Source: an uncultured Saprospiraceae bacterium (lineage in GTDB: Bacteria; Bacteroidota; Bacteroidia; Chitinophagales; Saprospiraceae). From it: a stretch of 50,734 bases of DNA. The position numbers were made by a program, and so were the translations under genes. The notes below the pieces were generated by a model. That model saw only the letters and a program-made list of their open reading frames with translations, ran no database searches and was not told the DNA's origin. Shown piece by piece: positions 19,829 through 29,213 of this stretch. The stretch is taken from positions 1 through 50,734 of the forward strand of contig CALDSS010000080.1 in the NCBI GenBank assembly GCA_937924495.1, given 5' to 3'. Numbering within the stretch: position 1 is the stretch's first letter; every line of letters begins with the position of its first letter.

Positions 19829-20783
19829 CCATGTCGTTATAAAACATTTCCCACTTTGAAGCATCTAAATATTCTGGGTTCTCTTTTATTGGCTTTATAA
19901 TAAAATAGAATTGTTTTTTCTGTGGGAAAAATCCAACATCTTTCAATTGGTTTAATAAATCAGTTTTTGAATCAAAGTTGAGTATCAAAGAGACAAAAGA
20001 GATAAAACGTAATTTTTTTAGGTCACGAAGAAATTGCCTCAATCCACGATTGATAAAGCCGCTATCATCTGTAGTTCTCCGAATATCTCCAATTAATAAT
20101 TCTTTTACGATTTTCTTTCTAACTCTCAGCTTCATTTCAATTTGCATTACTTCCCCTTTTTCTTCATAGGAAAAGGTGTAATACTTCGCTTCGGGTCTAA
20201 AACCTTTTCGCCATTTTTCAAACTGAGAATTATGATTTAATCTAAAAACGTTTTTTGCATAGATCGCTTCACTGAAACTTGCTCCAAATGTCAAGTCGAT
20301 CTTGTTTTCATTAAGCGGAAAAAAAATAGAGAATAGGTTGTTGATTTTTACCATATATCTCATATTCAAGATATTTTTCCACCCTTTTCTTATAAAACTT
20401 CCATATGAAGCTTGCACAGGGAAACCTACCAAAAAATCAACATTTCTTTGCTCAATTAAAGATTGGATATGCTTCAATAAGCGACTAAAAATTTTTCTTC
20501 CCCGATAACCAGAATGAACTAAGGAATTTCCTGATTGGAAAGAATTGTATACTTTATCTTGAAAACGATATGGCCAATAAAAATATGCTTGAAAACCAAC
20601 TACTTTTTTTTCATCCACCGCTGCTACCATAATAGCTCTTCCTTGTTGGTATTCATGCTCATAAAATTCTATAAAGAAATTCTTGAACACATTAAAATCA
20701 AATTTGTACTCATCTACGAAGAGCTGAATGACTTGCTCTTGCATCCATGCATCGTATTCAGTAATTTTTATAGAATCTTTCAA
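19818..20783 (-). CDS. GNAT-family N-acetyltransferase-like protein
   Basis: A 321-residue protein whose first half has the GNAT fold. VGFQAYFYWPYRF and SLVHSGYRGRKIFSRLLKHI hold the acetyl-CoA pyrophosphate-binding pattern (GYRGRKIF for the usual R/Q-x-x-G-x-G/A). The second half has no motif I recognise. It probably acylates an amino sugar of the polysaccharide. The start is TTG (20781-20783), and the 3' end overlaps the GINT1-like gene, so the two are likely translated together. Whether the donor is acetyl-CoA or another acyl donor is open. Confidence 0.68.
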   Translation of the reverse strand: MKDSIKITEYDAWMQEQVIQLFVDEYKFDFNVFKNFFIEFYEHEYQQGRAIMVAAVDEKKVVGFQAYFYWPYRFQDKVYNSFQSGNSLVHSGYRGRKIFSRLLKHIQSLIEQRNVDFLVGFPVQASYGSFIRKGWKNILNMRYMVKINNLFSIFFPLNENKIDLTFGASFSEAIYAKNVFRLNHNSQFEKWRKGFRPEAKYYTFSYEEKGEVMQIEMKLRVRKKIVKELLIGDIRRTTDDSGFINRGLRQFLRDLKKLRFISFVSLILNFDSKTDLLNQLKDVGFFPQKKQFYFIIKPIKENPEYLDASKWEMFYNDMDVW

Positions 20784-20808
20784 TTTTATTTAAATAAATT
20801 AATCAGTT

Positions 20809-23322
20809 TTATTTAGAAATTGCTATTCGAGATACCTGCCTTATCTCTCCTTCTTCGTTTAGAATTCTCAATATGTATAATCCACTGTTTATCCCGTCTG
20901 TAGAAATTGAAGAAGTTTGACCTTTATTCAAAATTGATGAAGCAAGTATTTTACCATCAAATCCAATAATTTCAATGAAGTGTTCTTCATCCCCAATCTT
21001 TTGAGACGGCTCAATAAAAATATTTCCATTTGAAGGATTAGGAAATACCTGTAAAACATCAGGATCTTCACTCTTTAATGAATTATTATTAACATCTAAT
21101 TTAGAGAAATTAGTCTCCTCAATGCACTCAATATGGAGGACATCAAAGAAAGCACATTCGATAAATTCGTTCTCAATATATATCTTAATGCTGTCACATT
21201 GTTCTGGAAGTAAAGGAATTCTTGGATTTAGAGTAGTATGAACACAACTTTCACCAGCAGGGATTTCAACTAATGATGGGATATTACTAAAATATTTACT
21301 TAAAGTATCGTAAGGAATTTCTCCATAATTTAGTTTTAAAACCATAGGGATTTCATAAATAGAATCTATACAGACTTGAATTGGAAAATTCCCATTTTCA
21401 TCCATAATTGATGTTTCATTCGGGAAAGAAAAACAAGGAATCAATTTAGGGCAAAGAAGGTTTATATCAAAATATGAATCGTACGTCTCAGATTCCGCTG
21501 TAAATTTTCTTCTAACAATAGAAAATGGCTGATCAGGATTTTCTACAATCAGTTCTTCACAATCAGAAATAATTTCTCCATCACAGATTCCACATTCATG
21601 ATTGTCACAAATACCCTCAGGGTAACCTTGAAATCTAGTCGGGCAATTAGTCTCTTGTTCAAACTGCCTCCCACAACCACAATGTTCATTATATTTATAG
21701 ACATCTAAGTCAATATTAAATGGCCATATCTCATGACAATTACAAGGAGCAGGATCCGCGGGAGAGATTGAAATTGCTCTAAATTTTCTTGCTAAATGTT
21801 CATGATTATCAAAAATAGTCGCTTCACCGAAAACTCTCCCAAATGCATTACCAAATTCAACAAAGGCTGGAATACCTCCATTACAGATTCCATTAAAAAA
21901 GTTTAGATTTTCATCCCCTCTAGATAATAAAATCCCAGAGAAATTATTACATCCGTTAGCATTATGGATAAATAGACTTCTACCAATATGATATTCAATT
22001 TCTGTATCAGAATCTAAGTTACCCTCATTCATGGAAATGTCCTCAAGTAAAGGTCGAAAAAAAATTCCTCTTTCTGCACCATCACAATCACCATCCAAAA
22101 AAATATGTCCAGAATTTATATCAACTCGCCCTTTTAAATCATCACCGTTTCTATTGCTAAAGGCCATACCTCTATTTCCACCATGAATAAAATTGTTTTC
22201 AATAGTAATATCAACTGGAGGAGAGGTTGGCTGAATCCCCTTGAAAGATACTTCAACACCATATCCTTGATTGTTTGAAATATCATTCCCCCAAACAAAA
22301 ATATTCGTTAACTCGGCACCAAACCTCTCGGTTTCAATATCAATACCAGCATTTGGTGCAACCCCTCTCTGAACCGGAGGAGGAGGATTTATTGGATAGG
22401 GAGGAAGAGGAGGGCAAGGATCGTCGTCAGCCCCTTGAGGGTATAAGTCAATGCCAATATTTCCAACTATTCTATTACTTAATATTTGTATATTTTTTCC
22501 AGAACCAACATGAATACCATTTCTCCAAGAATTATCAATTACACATCCTTTGACAATAATATTTTCACATGGCCCAGAACCTAACTTAGTACAAGAAGGA
22601 CTAGCTGTTTTACTAATATTTAAAATAGTAATATTCTGTGAATCTCTTATCCGAGAATCTATAGAAATTCCATCCCCAGCACTTCTGGTAATGAATAATT
22701 GACTTAATTCCATGTCTTTACAAGACATTAATTTTAGTGCATTTCTTGATTCTATTCCTTTTGGATTATCACAAGGATTTGTTATTATTCTTTCAACACC
22801 TGCCATGTGAAGCCTTCCTCTTCCTTCACAAGTAATATTTATTTTTCCGCATTCTTCAAAAACTAAAAGAGATGGGTGGCCTCCTCGAAATCCCTTGTGC
22901 GGAAGAAATCCTCCTAAGTTAGGATTCGCCCAAATTAACGTCGAAATTGTTATTTGTACTCGTCTGCTTCTAGATTCGAAGTCAACATCAAGAAAATCAT
23001 TTGAAATAAATATCTCATCACAAACCAACCAATTCCTATAAATTGTTGGAAATCCAGGCACAATTGGTCGCGGATTATCATCAATCTCTAAGTCATATCC
23101 ATGCTGAACCGCATGGAATATTGAAATGAATAATATCTCTCTATCACTTAGAGATGGAAAAAGGTTGTAAATGTCAGATGCTTTAAAAGCCCCTCCTGGT
23201 AAGTTATTCAAAGAAGAATAATTAACAAGTGGACAACTTTGTTGGCAGTTAGATTCAACAGTTCCACAAATAACTAGGACAATGAATAATAGTTTTTTCA
23301 TAAAATTCATTTTCATATACAA
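20809..23322 (-). CDS. Secreted parallel beta-helix protein with type IX sorting domain
   Basis: An 837-residue secreted protein. The signal peptide begins MNFMKKLLFIVLVICG; ATGs at 23322, 23316, 23310 and 23301 are all possible starts. The centre (about residues 190-400) has right-handed parallel beta-helix repeats such as MELSQLFITRSAGDGISI, NIIVKGCVIDNSWRNGIHVG and NIQILSNRIVGN, like polysaccharide lyases and epimerases. A cysteine-rich stretch (about 530-600) has CNCHE, CGCGRQ and CGICDGE. The C-terminus VFPNPSNGNIFIEPS through ISK is a type A Por sorting domain. It could bind or process the polysaccharide outside the cell. Catalytic residues cannot be assigned. Confidence 0.83.
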   Translation of the reverse strand: MYMKMNFMKKLLFIVLVICGTVESNCQQSCPLVNYSSLNNLPGGAFKASDIYNLFPSLSDREILFISIFHAVQHGYDLEIDDNPRPIVPGFPTIYRNWLVCDEIFISNDFLDVDFESRSRRVQITISTLIWANPNLGGFLPHKGFRGGHPSLLVFEECGKINITCEGRGRLHMAGVERIITNPCDNPKGIESRNALKLMSCKDMELSQLFITRSAGDGISIDSRIRDSQNITILNISKTASPSCTKLGSGPCENIIVKGCVIDNSWRNGIHVGSGKNIQILSNRIVGNIGIDLYPQGADDDPCPPLPPYPINPPPPVQRGVAPNAGIDIETERFGAELTNIFVWGNDISNNQGYGVEVSFKGIQPTSPPVDITIENNFIHGGNRGMAFSNRNGDDLKGRVDINSGHIFLDGDCDGAERGIFFRPLLEDISMNEGNLDSDTEIEYHIGRSLFIHNANGCNNFSGILLSRGDENLNFFNGICNGGIPAFVEFGNAFGRVFGEATIFDNHEHLARKFRAISISPADPAPCNCHEIWPFNIDLDVYKYNEHCGCGRQFEQETNCPTRFQGYPEGICDNHECGICDGEIISDCEELIVENPDQPFSIVRRKFTAESETYDSYFDINLLCPKLIPCFSFPNETSIMDENGNFPIQVCIDSIYEIPMVLKLNYGEIPYDTLSKYFSNIPSLVEIPAGESCVHTTLNPRIPLLPEQCDSIKIYIENEFIECAFFDVLHIECIEETNFSKLDVNNNSLKSEDPDVLQVFPNPSNGNIFIEPSQKIGDEEHFIEIIGFDGKILASSILNKGQTSSISTDGINSGLYILRILNEEGEIRQVSRIAISK

Positions 23323-23323
23323 C

Positions 23324-24214
23324 TTATTTAATTAGGAAATTAGGAATAAATGTAAGAATATTTAACCATATCCTTTCAAATGGTTTTAATTCACTCCTCC
23401 ATTTATCATCTCTTGCGATCCTAATCTCTTTTTGTGAGAATCTATAAGGGCTTCCACCAAGATTATGGATAAAATGTTTCTGTTCTTGAAAATCGCCATC
23501 AATTCCAATGAAGCGTTGAATTTTTTCAAGCACAGTTTTAGGATTTAAGCACAGTTCATCATAAGAGATAAATATTCTTTTTTCCTTAGAAATACTTCTT
23601 TCAATTATCAGCTGTCTCAAGGTAAAGTTAACCCAGCTCATTGATGCTACAAATAAAGAAATTCCTCTTTTCATTTTTGAATAGGCAACACCTCTACCAT
23701 CTCTGTAAAGAAAAATAAACTTCACATTGTCTTTGAGTTTATAATCAAAATATTTAGCTCTCTCTGACTCCTTAGATGATTCAAGAATAATTGGAGTATT
23801 TGCAACTTTTGCAACCGCCTTATGAATTTTGATACTGTTGTGTATCACTTTTTCATTCTTTTCTTTTTCAAATATATTTTTTGAATTAGGGAAAAAAAAC
23901 AAATTAAGGCACATCCAAAAACGTTTAAAACGTGAGGCTGGAAATATTGTCAATGATTCTAAGGATTTCAATGATTCATCGCCTTTATTTAGTTCATTTT
24001 CCACTTTTTCCCAAAAATCACATTCAGTAACTACTTTACCACACGAACACAGATTCTTATTTATTTTATCTTTAAAATAATTTCCATTAAAATACTGATG
24101 AGACCAATGCAACTCCCCAACTGAAGCAATTTTTGGGTTTTTACTCAACAGAATATCAAGCAAGGTTGATCCTGACCGCGCATCTGATACTATATATACT
24201 AACTGATAATCCAA
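23324..24214 (-). CDS. Sulfotransferase
   Basis: A 296-residue sulfotransferase-family protein. DARSGSTLLDILLSKNP begins at residue 11 and holds the 5'-phosphosulfate loop RSGSTLL. KFIFLYRDGRGVAYSKMKRG carries the Arg and Ser of the 3'-phosphate site. It would transfer sulfate from PAPS to a sugar. The GELHWSHQYF segment after the loop is typical of the Sulfotransfer_3 group. The start is TTG (24212-24214), 1 base after the upstream glycosyltransferase stop. With cysDN and the gene at 18077-18934 it indicates a sulfated polymer. Confidence 0.88.
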   Translation of the reverse strand: MDYQLVYIVSDARSGSTLLDILLSKNPKIASVGELHWSHQYFNGNYFKDKINKNLCSCGKVVTECDFWEKVENELNKGDESLKSLESLTIFPASRFKRFWMCLNLFFFPNSKNIFEKEKNEKVIHNSIKIHKAVAKVANTPIILESSKESERAKYFDYKLKDNVKFIFLYRDGRGVAYSKMKRGISLFVASMSWVNFTLRQLIIERSISKEKRIFISYDELCLNPKTVLEKIQRFIGIDGDFQEQKHFIHNLGGSPYRFSQKEIRIARDDKWRSELKPFERIWLNILTFIPNFLIK

Positions 24215-24215
24215 G

Positions 24216-25283
24216 TTATGCTCTTAATATTTTTCTATATAGATTTTCATGCTTTTTCACCACGGAGCGTACGTCATATTTTGAAATGATTTCCTTTCTC
24301 AATCGCATGCCCCTCAGTGCAGCTTCTTCATAATTTTTAAAAACAAACTCCATCCCTTCAGCAAAATTATCGATCGTTTTTAAGAAACCAGTTTTTTCAT
24401 TCAAGAGGCTTGGAATACTTCCAACTGGAGTACAAATACACGGTAATCCTCCTGAACCAGCTTCAAGTAAAGAAATAGGAAATCCCTCATATTTTGAAGG
24501 CATGACAAATGCATGAGAAGAATTACACAATTCTATAATATCTGACCTAAAACCAAGCAGTTTGACTACATTTGTAGTCTTAGTCTCATAAATTTGCTCT
24601 AGCAATTCTTTTTCGCAAGCTCCCTTCCCTACAATATAGACTTGAAAGGTTTCACCATATTTTTTTACCATTTCAGCAGCAGCATCCACCAATATTTTGT
24701 GATTCTTAAGAGGGTTCAACCTTCCAATGGCAAGAAAAGTGAATTTATTAAATTTCTTTAAATCTGGGCTATAGTAGTCATCTGTATTAATGCCATTTGG
24801 AATCGCAATACTATTTTGTGTCAAATAATAAAGCCGAGCATCATCTGAAAAAATAATATCAGAGTTTCGAAGCCATTTTGAGATCCACAATATCATTTCA
24901 CGAAACTTTGATTCGATATTTATACTGTGAGAGGTGAAAACTATTTTCAAACTTGGAGTCCATAATTTTACAATACAAGCAATCAAAACAGAATGAAATA
25001 GATGTGCATGAATTAGTTTAATTTTGTTTTCTCTTATAAACTTCGAGAGAAAAATGACTACACTAATTATTCCTTTTATTGACTTATCGGCAAATAGTAC
25101 TTTTGGATAAATCTCTTTTTTGTGAAATAATTCTAAAAATTCAATTCGACTACCAATCGAAACAACATGAACGTCGAAATTATCAGAATGATTAGAAGCA
25201 AGATCAAGGACTACTTTTTCGGCACCTCCTGCACCAAGTCCAGTAATAAAATGAAGTATCGGAATTTTTTCTGTTATTGTCAT
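24216..25283 (-). CDS. GT4-family glycosyltransferase
   Basis: I chose the ATG at 25281-25283 (MTITEKIPILHFITGL); it gives a 4-base overlap with the flippase stop and puts the GT-B start GLGAGGAEKVVLDL at residues 15-28. A longer in-frame extension would run into the flippase gene. The 355-residue protein ends with the donor-site region PSKYEGFPISLLEAGSGG and CTPVGSIPSLL. It probably adds one sugar to the repeat unit. Donor and acceptor are unknown. Confidence 0.9.
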   Translation of the reverse strand: MTITEKIPILHFITGLGAGGAEKVVLDLASNHSDNFDVHVVSIGSRIEFLELFHKKEIYPKVLFADKSIKGIISVVIFLSKFIRENKIKLIHAHLFHSVLIACIVKLWTPSLKIVFTSHSINIESKFREMILWISKWLRNSDIIFSDDARLYYLTQNSIAIPNGINTDDYYSPDLKKFNKFTFLAIGRLNPLKNHKILVDAAAEMVKKYGETFQVYIVGKGACEKELLEQIYETKTTNVVKLLGFRSDIIELCNSSHAFVMPSKYEGFPISLLEAGSGGLPCICTPVGSIPSLLNEKTGFLKTIDNFAEGMEFVFKNYEEAALRGMRLRKEIISKYDVRSVVKKHENLYRKILRA

Positions 25284-26662
25284 TTTGAAAGTCCAGGAAA
25301 GTAAAGGGTTACAATTCCCAATCTTTTGTATGCCATTGTCATAGCTGCAATGTTTGCTAATGAAAGGCATAAAGCACTTGAAAATGCGGCTCCGTTAATA
25401 CTGTATTTGGGAATTAAGTAAAAATTCAATCCAATGTTTAAAATCGTGGATCCTAAAGCAATATACTGAAAATCTAATTGGTGATTCGTCATTTTCAACA
25501 AATTGCCAACTGAACCGCTTATCGCATTAATAAACTGTCCACATGCTAAAATAATAAGCGCTGAAGAAGCAGCTACGAATTCATCTTTGAAAAGAGATAA
25601 AATCTGTTTAGGAAATAAAACCAAAATAGTGACAATGGGAACCGAGCTATAAAAGATCATCTTAGATGATTGTCGTACAATTTTTCTTAATCCTTTATAA
25701 TCGTTATTTTTGTACAATTCAGAAAATTTTGGAGTCGCAATCGCATTAACTGCCAATAAAAATATTAGTGTCAAGATACTTACCTTATAGGCAATATCAT
25801 ACAAACCTACCTCAAGTGGAGTCTTAAAATGACTCAACATAAAATAATCTGTAGTCGTAACAATCACAGAAAGAGAAGCTGTTAACAATAACGGGTATGA
25901 TTGTTTAAACATTTCTTTATTAGAAAAAGGAACAATTCTTTTCCTGCTGGTGAAATGTATCTTTTTATTTAGCTGAAACGTGTTAAACATTAAAGCCAAG
26001 TAGGTAACAGCAACATAAGTTACTAATACTAAGATTCCACTATCTCCAAAGCGAGGCAAGTAAATAGGAAAAAGCGTAGCATCGAGTATCCAGTAGAAAA
26101 TCATTGAAGCCCCAAATAAAGCTACATTCTTGAAAAAGCCATAAGAAAGCATATCCTTTAAACCCGACAAGGCGGCGTTATTCAATTGAAATGCAACATT
26201 GGCAGGAATACCCAAGGCTGTAACCATTAACCAAGGACTGATGAAAGGTTTTCCAAATAACAATCCACTAAAAAATGAGGGTGCAGCCAAAAAAACTAAA
26301 CAAATTATTATTGAACAAAACAGAACAAACTGTGAAGAACGAAGATAAAATCCACGTAGCCTTTCCATATCTTTTTGAGATTGAAATTCGGATACATATT
26401 TTATCATCAGCATATCAAGTCCTAGTAAACAAAAAATCGAAATTACATTAATGGTGGTAATCATCAGGGTGATAAAACCCCATTTGGCCGCTCCAAAATT
26501 TCTGGCGACCCACCACGCAAAAAAGTAGGTAAAAACGATTCCAAATAACTTAGTAATAAAGAAAAGAACACTACCAGAAAGAAGTTCGTTATCTGCGTTT
26601 TGGAGCTTATTAGAAACCGCACTAGGTAATAAATTTATAAGCGATGTGAGAATTCGTTCCAA
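25280..26662 (-). CDS. Polysaccharide flippase (Wzx-like, MOP superfamily)
   Basis: A 460-residue polytopic membrane protein with about 12-14 hydrophobic segments. LFFITKLFGIVFTYFFAWWV, ARNFGAAKWGFITL and the mid-protein TDYFMLSHFKTPLEVGLYD are typical of oligosaccharide flippases. It would export lipid-linked repeat units. The start appears to be TTG (26660-26662), 2 bases after the rfbC stop; no ATG precedes the first membrane segment. It differs clearly from the flippase at 16592-18052. Confidence 0.88.
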   Translation of the reverse strand: MERILTSLINLLPSAVSNKLQNADNELLSGSVLFFITKLFGIVFTYFFAWWVARNFGAAKWGFITLMITTINVISIFCLLGLDMLMIKYVSEFQSQKDMERLRGFYLRSSQFVLFCSIIICLVFLAAPSFFSGLLFGKPFISPWLMVTALGIPANVAFQLNNAALSGLKDMLSYGFFKNVALFGASMIFYWILDATLFPIYLPRFGDSGILVLVTYVAVTYLALMFNTFQLNKKIHFTSRKRIVPFSNKEMFKQSYPLLLTASLSVIVTTTDYFMLSHFKTPLEVGLYDIAYKVSILTLIFLLAVNAIATPKFSELYKNNDYKGLRKIVRQSSKMIFYSSVPIVTILVLFPKQILSLFKDEFVAASSALIILACGQFINAISGSVGNLLKMTNHQLDFQYIALGSTILNIGLNFYLIPKYSINGAAFSSALCLSLANIAAMTMAYKRLGIVTLYFPGLSK

Positions 26663-26664
26663 TC

Positions 26665-27213
26665 TTACTTAAACGTATCTCTTGTTAGTTTTGGCAACTT
26701 AGCATCTTTATCAGAAAGAACCTTATCATCCTTTGACAGTAGCCAATCAATGGCCAATGCTTTATCATTATGCTTTATTCCTCCATCATGCTCTGGTGAA
26801 TAAAAATTATCACACTTATAACTAAAAATTGCGGTCTTAGAAAGGACAGCAAATCCATGAGCAAATCCTCTTGGCACAAAGAGTTGCTTTTTATTTCTCC
26901 CAGTAAGGATCATCGAAACGTGTTGGCCAAATGTTGAAGAGTTTGGTCTAATATCAACTGCCACATCTAATACCTTTCCTTGTATTACTCTCACTAATTT
27001 TGCTTGAGCCATCGATGGTCTTTGAAAGTGTAATCCTCTCAAAACACCAAAGGTAGATTTTGACTCATTATCCTGCACCCACTTGTTTTTCAAGCCAGTT
27101 TCTTTCTCGAATTTTTCTTGGTTAAAACTTTCGATAAAATATCCCCGGCTATCTTTAAAAACTCTTGGTTCGATTAGCAAAACATCTGGGATTGCCAACG
27201 GAGTTACAGTCAT
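26665..27213 (-). CDS. rfbC: dTDP-4-dehydrorhamnose 3,5-epimerase
   Basis: A 182-residue cupin-fold RmlC protein of normal length. It converts dTDP-4-keto-6-deoxyglucose to dTDP-4-keto-rhamnose. [10 protein letters not shown] (21-30), GVLRGLHFQ with catalytic His62, and [15 protein letters not shown] with Tyr138 are diagnostic. Its ATG overlaps the rfbA stop by 4 bases. The reductase rfbD, which would complete dTDP-rhamnose synthesis, is not in the window. Confidence 0.95.
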   Translation of the reverse strand: MTVTPLAIPDVLLIEPRVFKDSRGYFIESFNQEKFEKETGLKNKWVQDNESKSTFGVLRGLHFQRPSMAQAKLVRVIQGKVLDVAVDIRPNSSTFGQHVSMILTGRNKKQLFVPRGFAHGFAVLSKTAIFSYKCDNFYSPEHDGGIKHNDKALAIDWLLSKDDKVLSDKDAKLPKLTRDTFK

Positions 27214-28073
27214 TTTATCAAATTTTTCAGGTAAACTCCATAGCCACTTTTAGAAAGCGGTTTTGCTAATTCTATTAATTGCTTATCGTTTATGTAGCCC
27301 ATTCTCCAAGCAATTTCTTCTATACAACTGATTTTCATACCCTGCCTTTTCTCAATGACTTTCACAAATTCAGAAGCATCAGCCAAAGAGTCAAAAGTAC
27401 CCGTATCCAACCAAGCTGTACCTCTGTCCAAAACACCTACCTTTAGGGTTCCAGCTTTGAGGTAATGTCTGTTCACATCTGTGATTTCGTATTCTCCTCG
27501 TGCAGATGGTTTAATACTTTTCGCCACCTTCACCACGTCTTTATCATAAAAATAAAGTCCAGGAACCGCATAGTTACTTTTTGGTTTCTTTGGTTTTTCC
27601 TGAATACTTTTCGCATTGAAATCTTTATCAAACTCTACAACACCATATCGTTCAGGATCTGAAACTTCATAAGCAAAAATGGTAGCACCTTTTCTTTGCT
27701 TCGCTGCTTTTTGCAAAAGTTTGCTTAAACCAGAACCGTAAAAAATATTATCACCTAAAACCAATGCTGCCTTATCGCCATCAATGAAGTCTTCTCCAAT
27801 GATAAACGCTTGTGCCAAGCCATTAGGAACTTCCTGCACAGCATATTCAAATCGACAACCAAGGTTTTTTCCATCACCTAAAAGTCTTTTGAAAGACTCA
27901 TTGTCGTGTGGAGTTGTTATGATTAAGATCTCTCTAATCCCTGCCAACATCAACATTGACAAAGGATAGTATATCATCGGCTTGTCATAAATTGGCATCA
28001 ATTGTTTACTGATGGCCTTTGTGATAGGGTAGAGCCGTGTTCCCGAACCTCCTGCTAATATTATTCCTTTCAT
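27210..28073 (-). CDS. rfbA: Glucose-1-phosphate thymidylyltransferase
   Basis: A 287-residue RmlA protein that makes dTDP-glucose from glucose-1-phosphate and d[19 protein letters not shown] (5-20) is the nucleotide-binding signature, and [19 protein letters not shown] and [10 protein letters not shown] are family hallmarks. Length is normal. It lies between rfbB (6-base gap) and rfbC (4-base overlap). In-frame ATG at 28071-28073. Confidence 0.96.
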   Translation of the reverse strand: MKGIILAGGSGTRLYPITKAISKQLMPIYDKPMIYYPLSMLMLAGIREILIITTPHDNESFKRLLGDGKNLGCRFEYAVQEVPNGLAQAFIIGEDFIDGDKAALVLGDNIFYGSGLSKLLQKAAKQRKGATIFAYEVSDPERYGVVEFDKDFNAKSIQEKPKKPKSNYAVPGLYFYDKDVVKVAKSIKPSARGEYEITDVNRHYLKAGTLKVGVLDRGTAWLDTGTFDSLADASEFVKVIEKRQGMKISCIEEIAWRMGYINDKQLIELAKPLSKSGYGVYLKNLIK

Positions 28074-28079
28074 CTTAGT

Positions 28080-29144
28080 TTATCTATCTGCGTATTGTAA
28101 ATCATAATATTTCTGGTAATTACCAGAAGTTACATTATCCAACCACTCTTGGTTATTTAAATACCAGTCTATGGTTTTACTCAAGCCTTCTTCAAACTGT
28201 AAAGAAGGAACCCACCCTAATTCATCCTTTAATTTGGTAGCATCAATGGCATATCTTAAATCATGACCAGCACGGTCAGTAACATAGGTGATAAGCTCTT
28301 TGGATGAACCTTCAGCTCTTCCCAATTTTTCGTCCATTTGTTTTATTAATAAATGAATGAGATCAATATTTCTCCACTCATTGTGTCCACCTATATTATA
28401 AGTCTCTCCTAATTTTCCTTCATGGAAAATTGTATCAATTGCTCGACAGTGATCTTGTACATACAACCAATCTCTAACATTAATTCCTTCACCATAAACC
28501 GGTAAAGGTCTATTGTGACGAATGTTGTTAATAAAAAGAGGAATCAATTTTTCAGGAAATTGATTTTCTCCATAATTATTAGAACAATTTGAAATTACTA
28601 TTGGAAAATGGTAGGTGTGATAAAATGCTCTAACTAAATGATCACTACTTGCTTTTGAAGCAGAGTAGGGGCTTCGAGGATCATAAGAAGTATCCTCTAA
28701 AAAGAACCCTCCACCCATTTCTAAAGAACCATAAACCTCATCTGTAGAAATATGATAGAACCTCTTTCCATCAAAATTTCCATTCCAGTACGTTTTTGCG
28801 GCAAGCAAAAGATTACCTGTCCCAATAACATTGGTTTGAATAAAGGCCAAAGGATTTTCAATCGATCGATCTACATGACTTTCTGCAGCACAATGCAAAA
28901 CACCATCAATTTCATATTTTTGAAAAACAGTATCGAGAAGTGCTCGGTCGCAAATATCACCTTTCACGAAAGTGTAGTTGAGTTTATCTTCAACATCCGT
29001 CAAATTTTCTAAGTTGCCAGCATAAGTTAAGGCATCCAAGTTGACGATGTGATAATCTGGGTATTTATTGACAAGGAGGCGGACTAAGTGAGATCCGATA
29101 AATCCAGCCCCTCCTGTAATCAGAAGCGATTTTTTAAAAGACAT
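28080..29144 (-). CDS. rfbB: dTDP-glucose 4,6-dehydratase
   Basis: A 354-residue short-chain dehydrogenase of the RmlB family, giving dTDP-4-keto-6-deoxyglucose. GGAGFIGSH (11-19) binds NAD, STDEVYGS (133-140) holds the Asp-Glu catalytic pair, and YSASK (160-164) the Tyr-Lys pair. The CNSNNYGxxQFPEKLIP-like region is also present. It heads the rfbB-rfbA-rfbC group. The product may feed rhamnose or another 6-deoxysugar because rfbD is absent here. Confidence 0.96.
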   Translation of the reverse strand: MSFKKSLLITGGAGFIGSHLVRLLVNKYPDYHIVNLDALTYAGNLENLTDVEDKLNYTFVKGDICDRALLDTVFQKYEIDGVLHCAAESHVDRSIENPLAFIQTNVIGTGNLLLAAKTYWNGNFDGKRFYHISTDEVYGSLEMGGGFFLEDTSYDPRSPYSASKASSDHLVRAFYHTYHFPIVISNCSNNYGENQFPEKLIPLFINNIRHNRPLPVYGEGINVRDWLYVQDHCRAIDTIFHEGKLGETYNIGGHNEWRNIDLIHLLIKQMDEKLGRAEGSSKELITYVTDRAGHDLRYAIDATKLKDELGWVPSLQFEEGLSKTIDWYLNNQEWLDNVTSGNYQKYYDLQYADR

Positions 29145-29213
29145 AGGATAATAATTTTGGGAGGGTAGGTTTATTATTAAAGTATTGAAATAATATCAAG
29201 ATTCAATCCAAAT

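Noticed and set aside
22275-22553. A 92-codon plus-strand open frame with Glu/Arg-rich sequence
   Set aside because: It arises from the Pro/Gly-rich codons of the beta-helix protein read on the other strand.
24214-25370. A longer glycosyltransferase starting at 25370
   Set aside because: The extra 29 residues lie within the flippase gene and have no GT character; ATG at 25283 gives a standard 4-base overlap.
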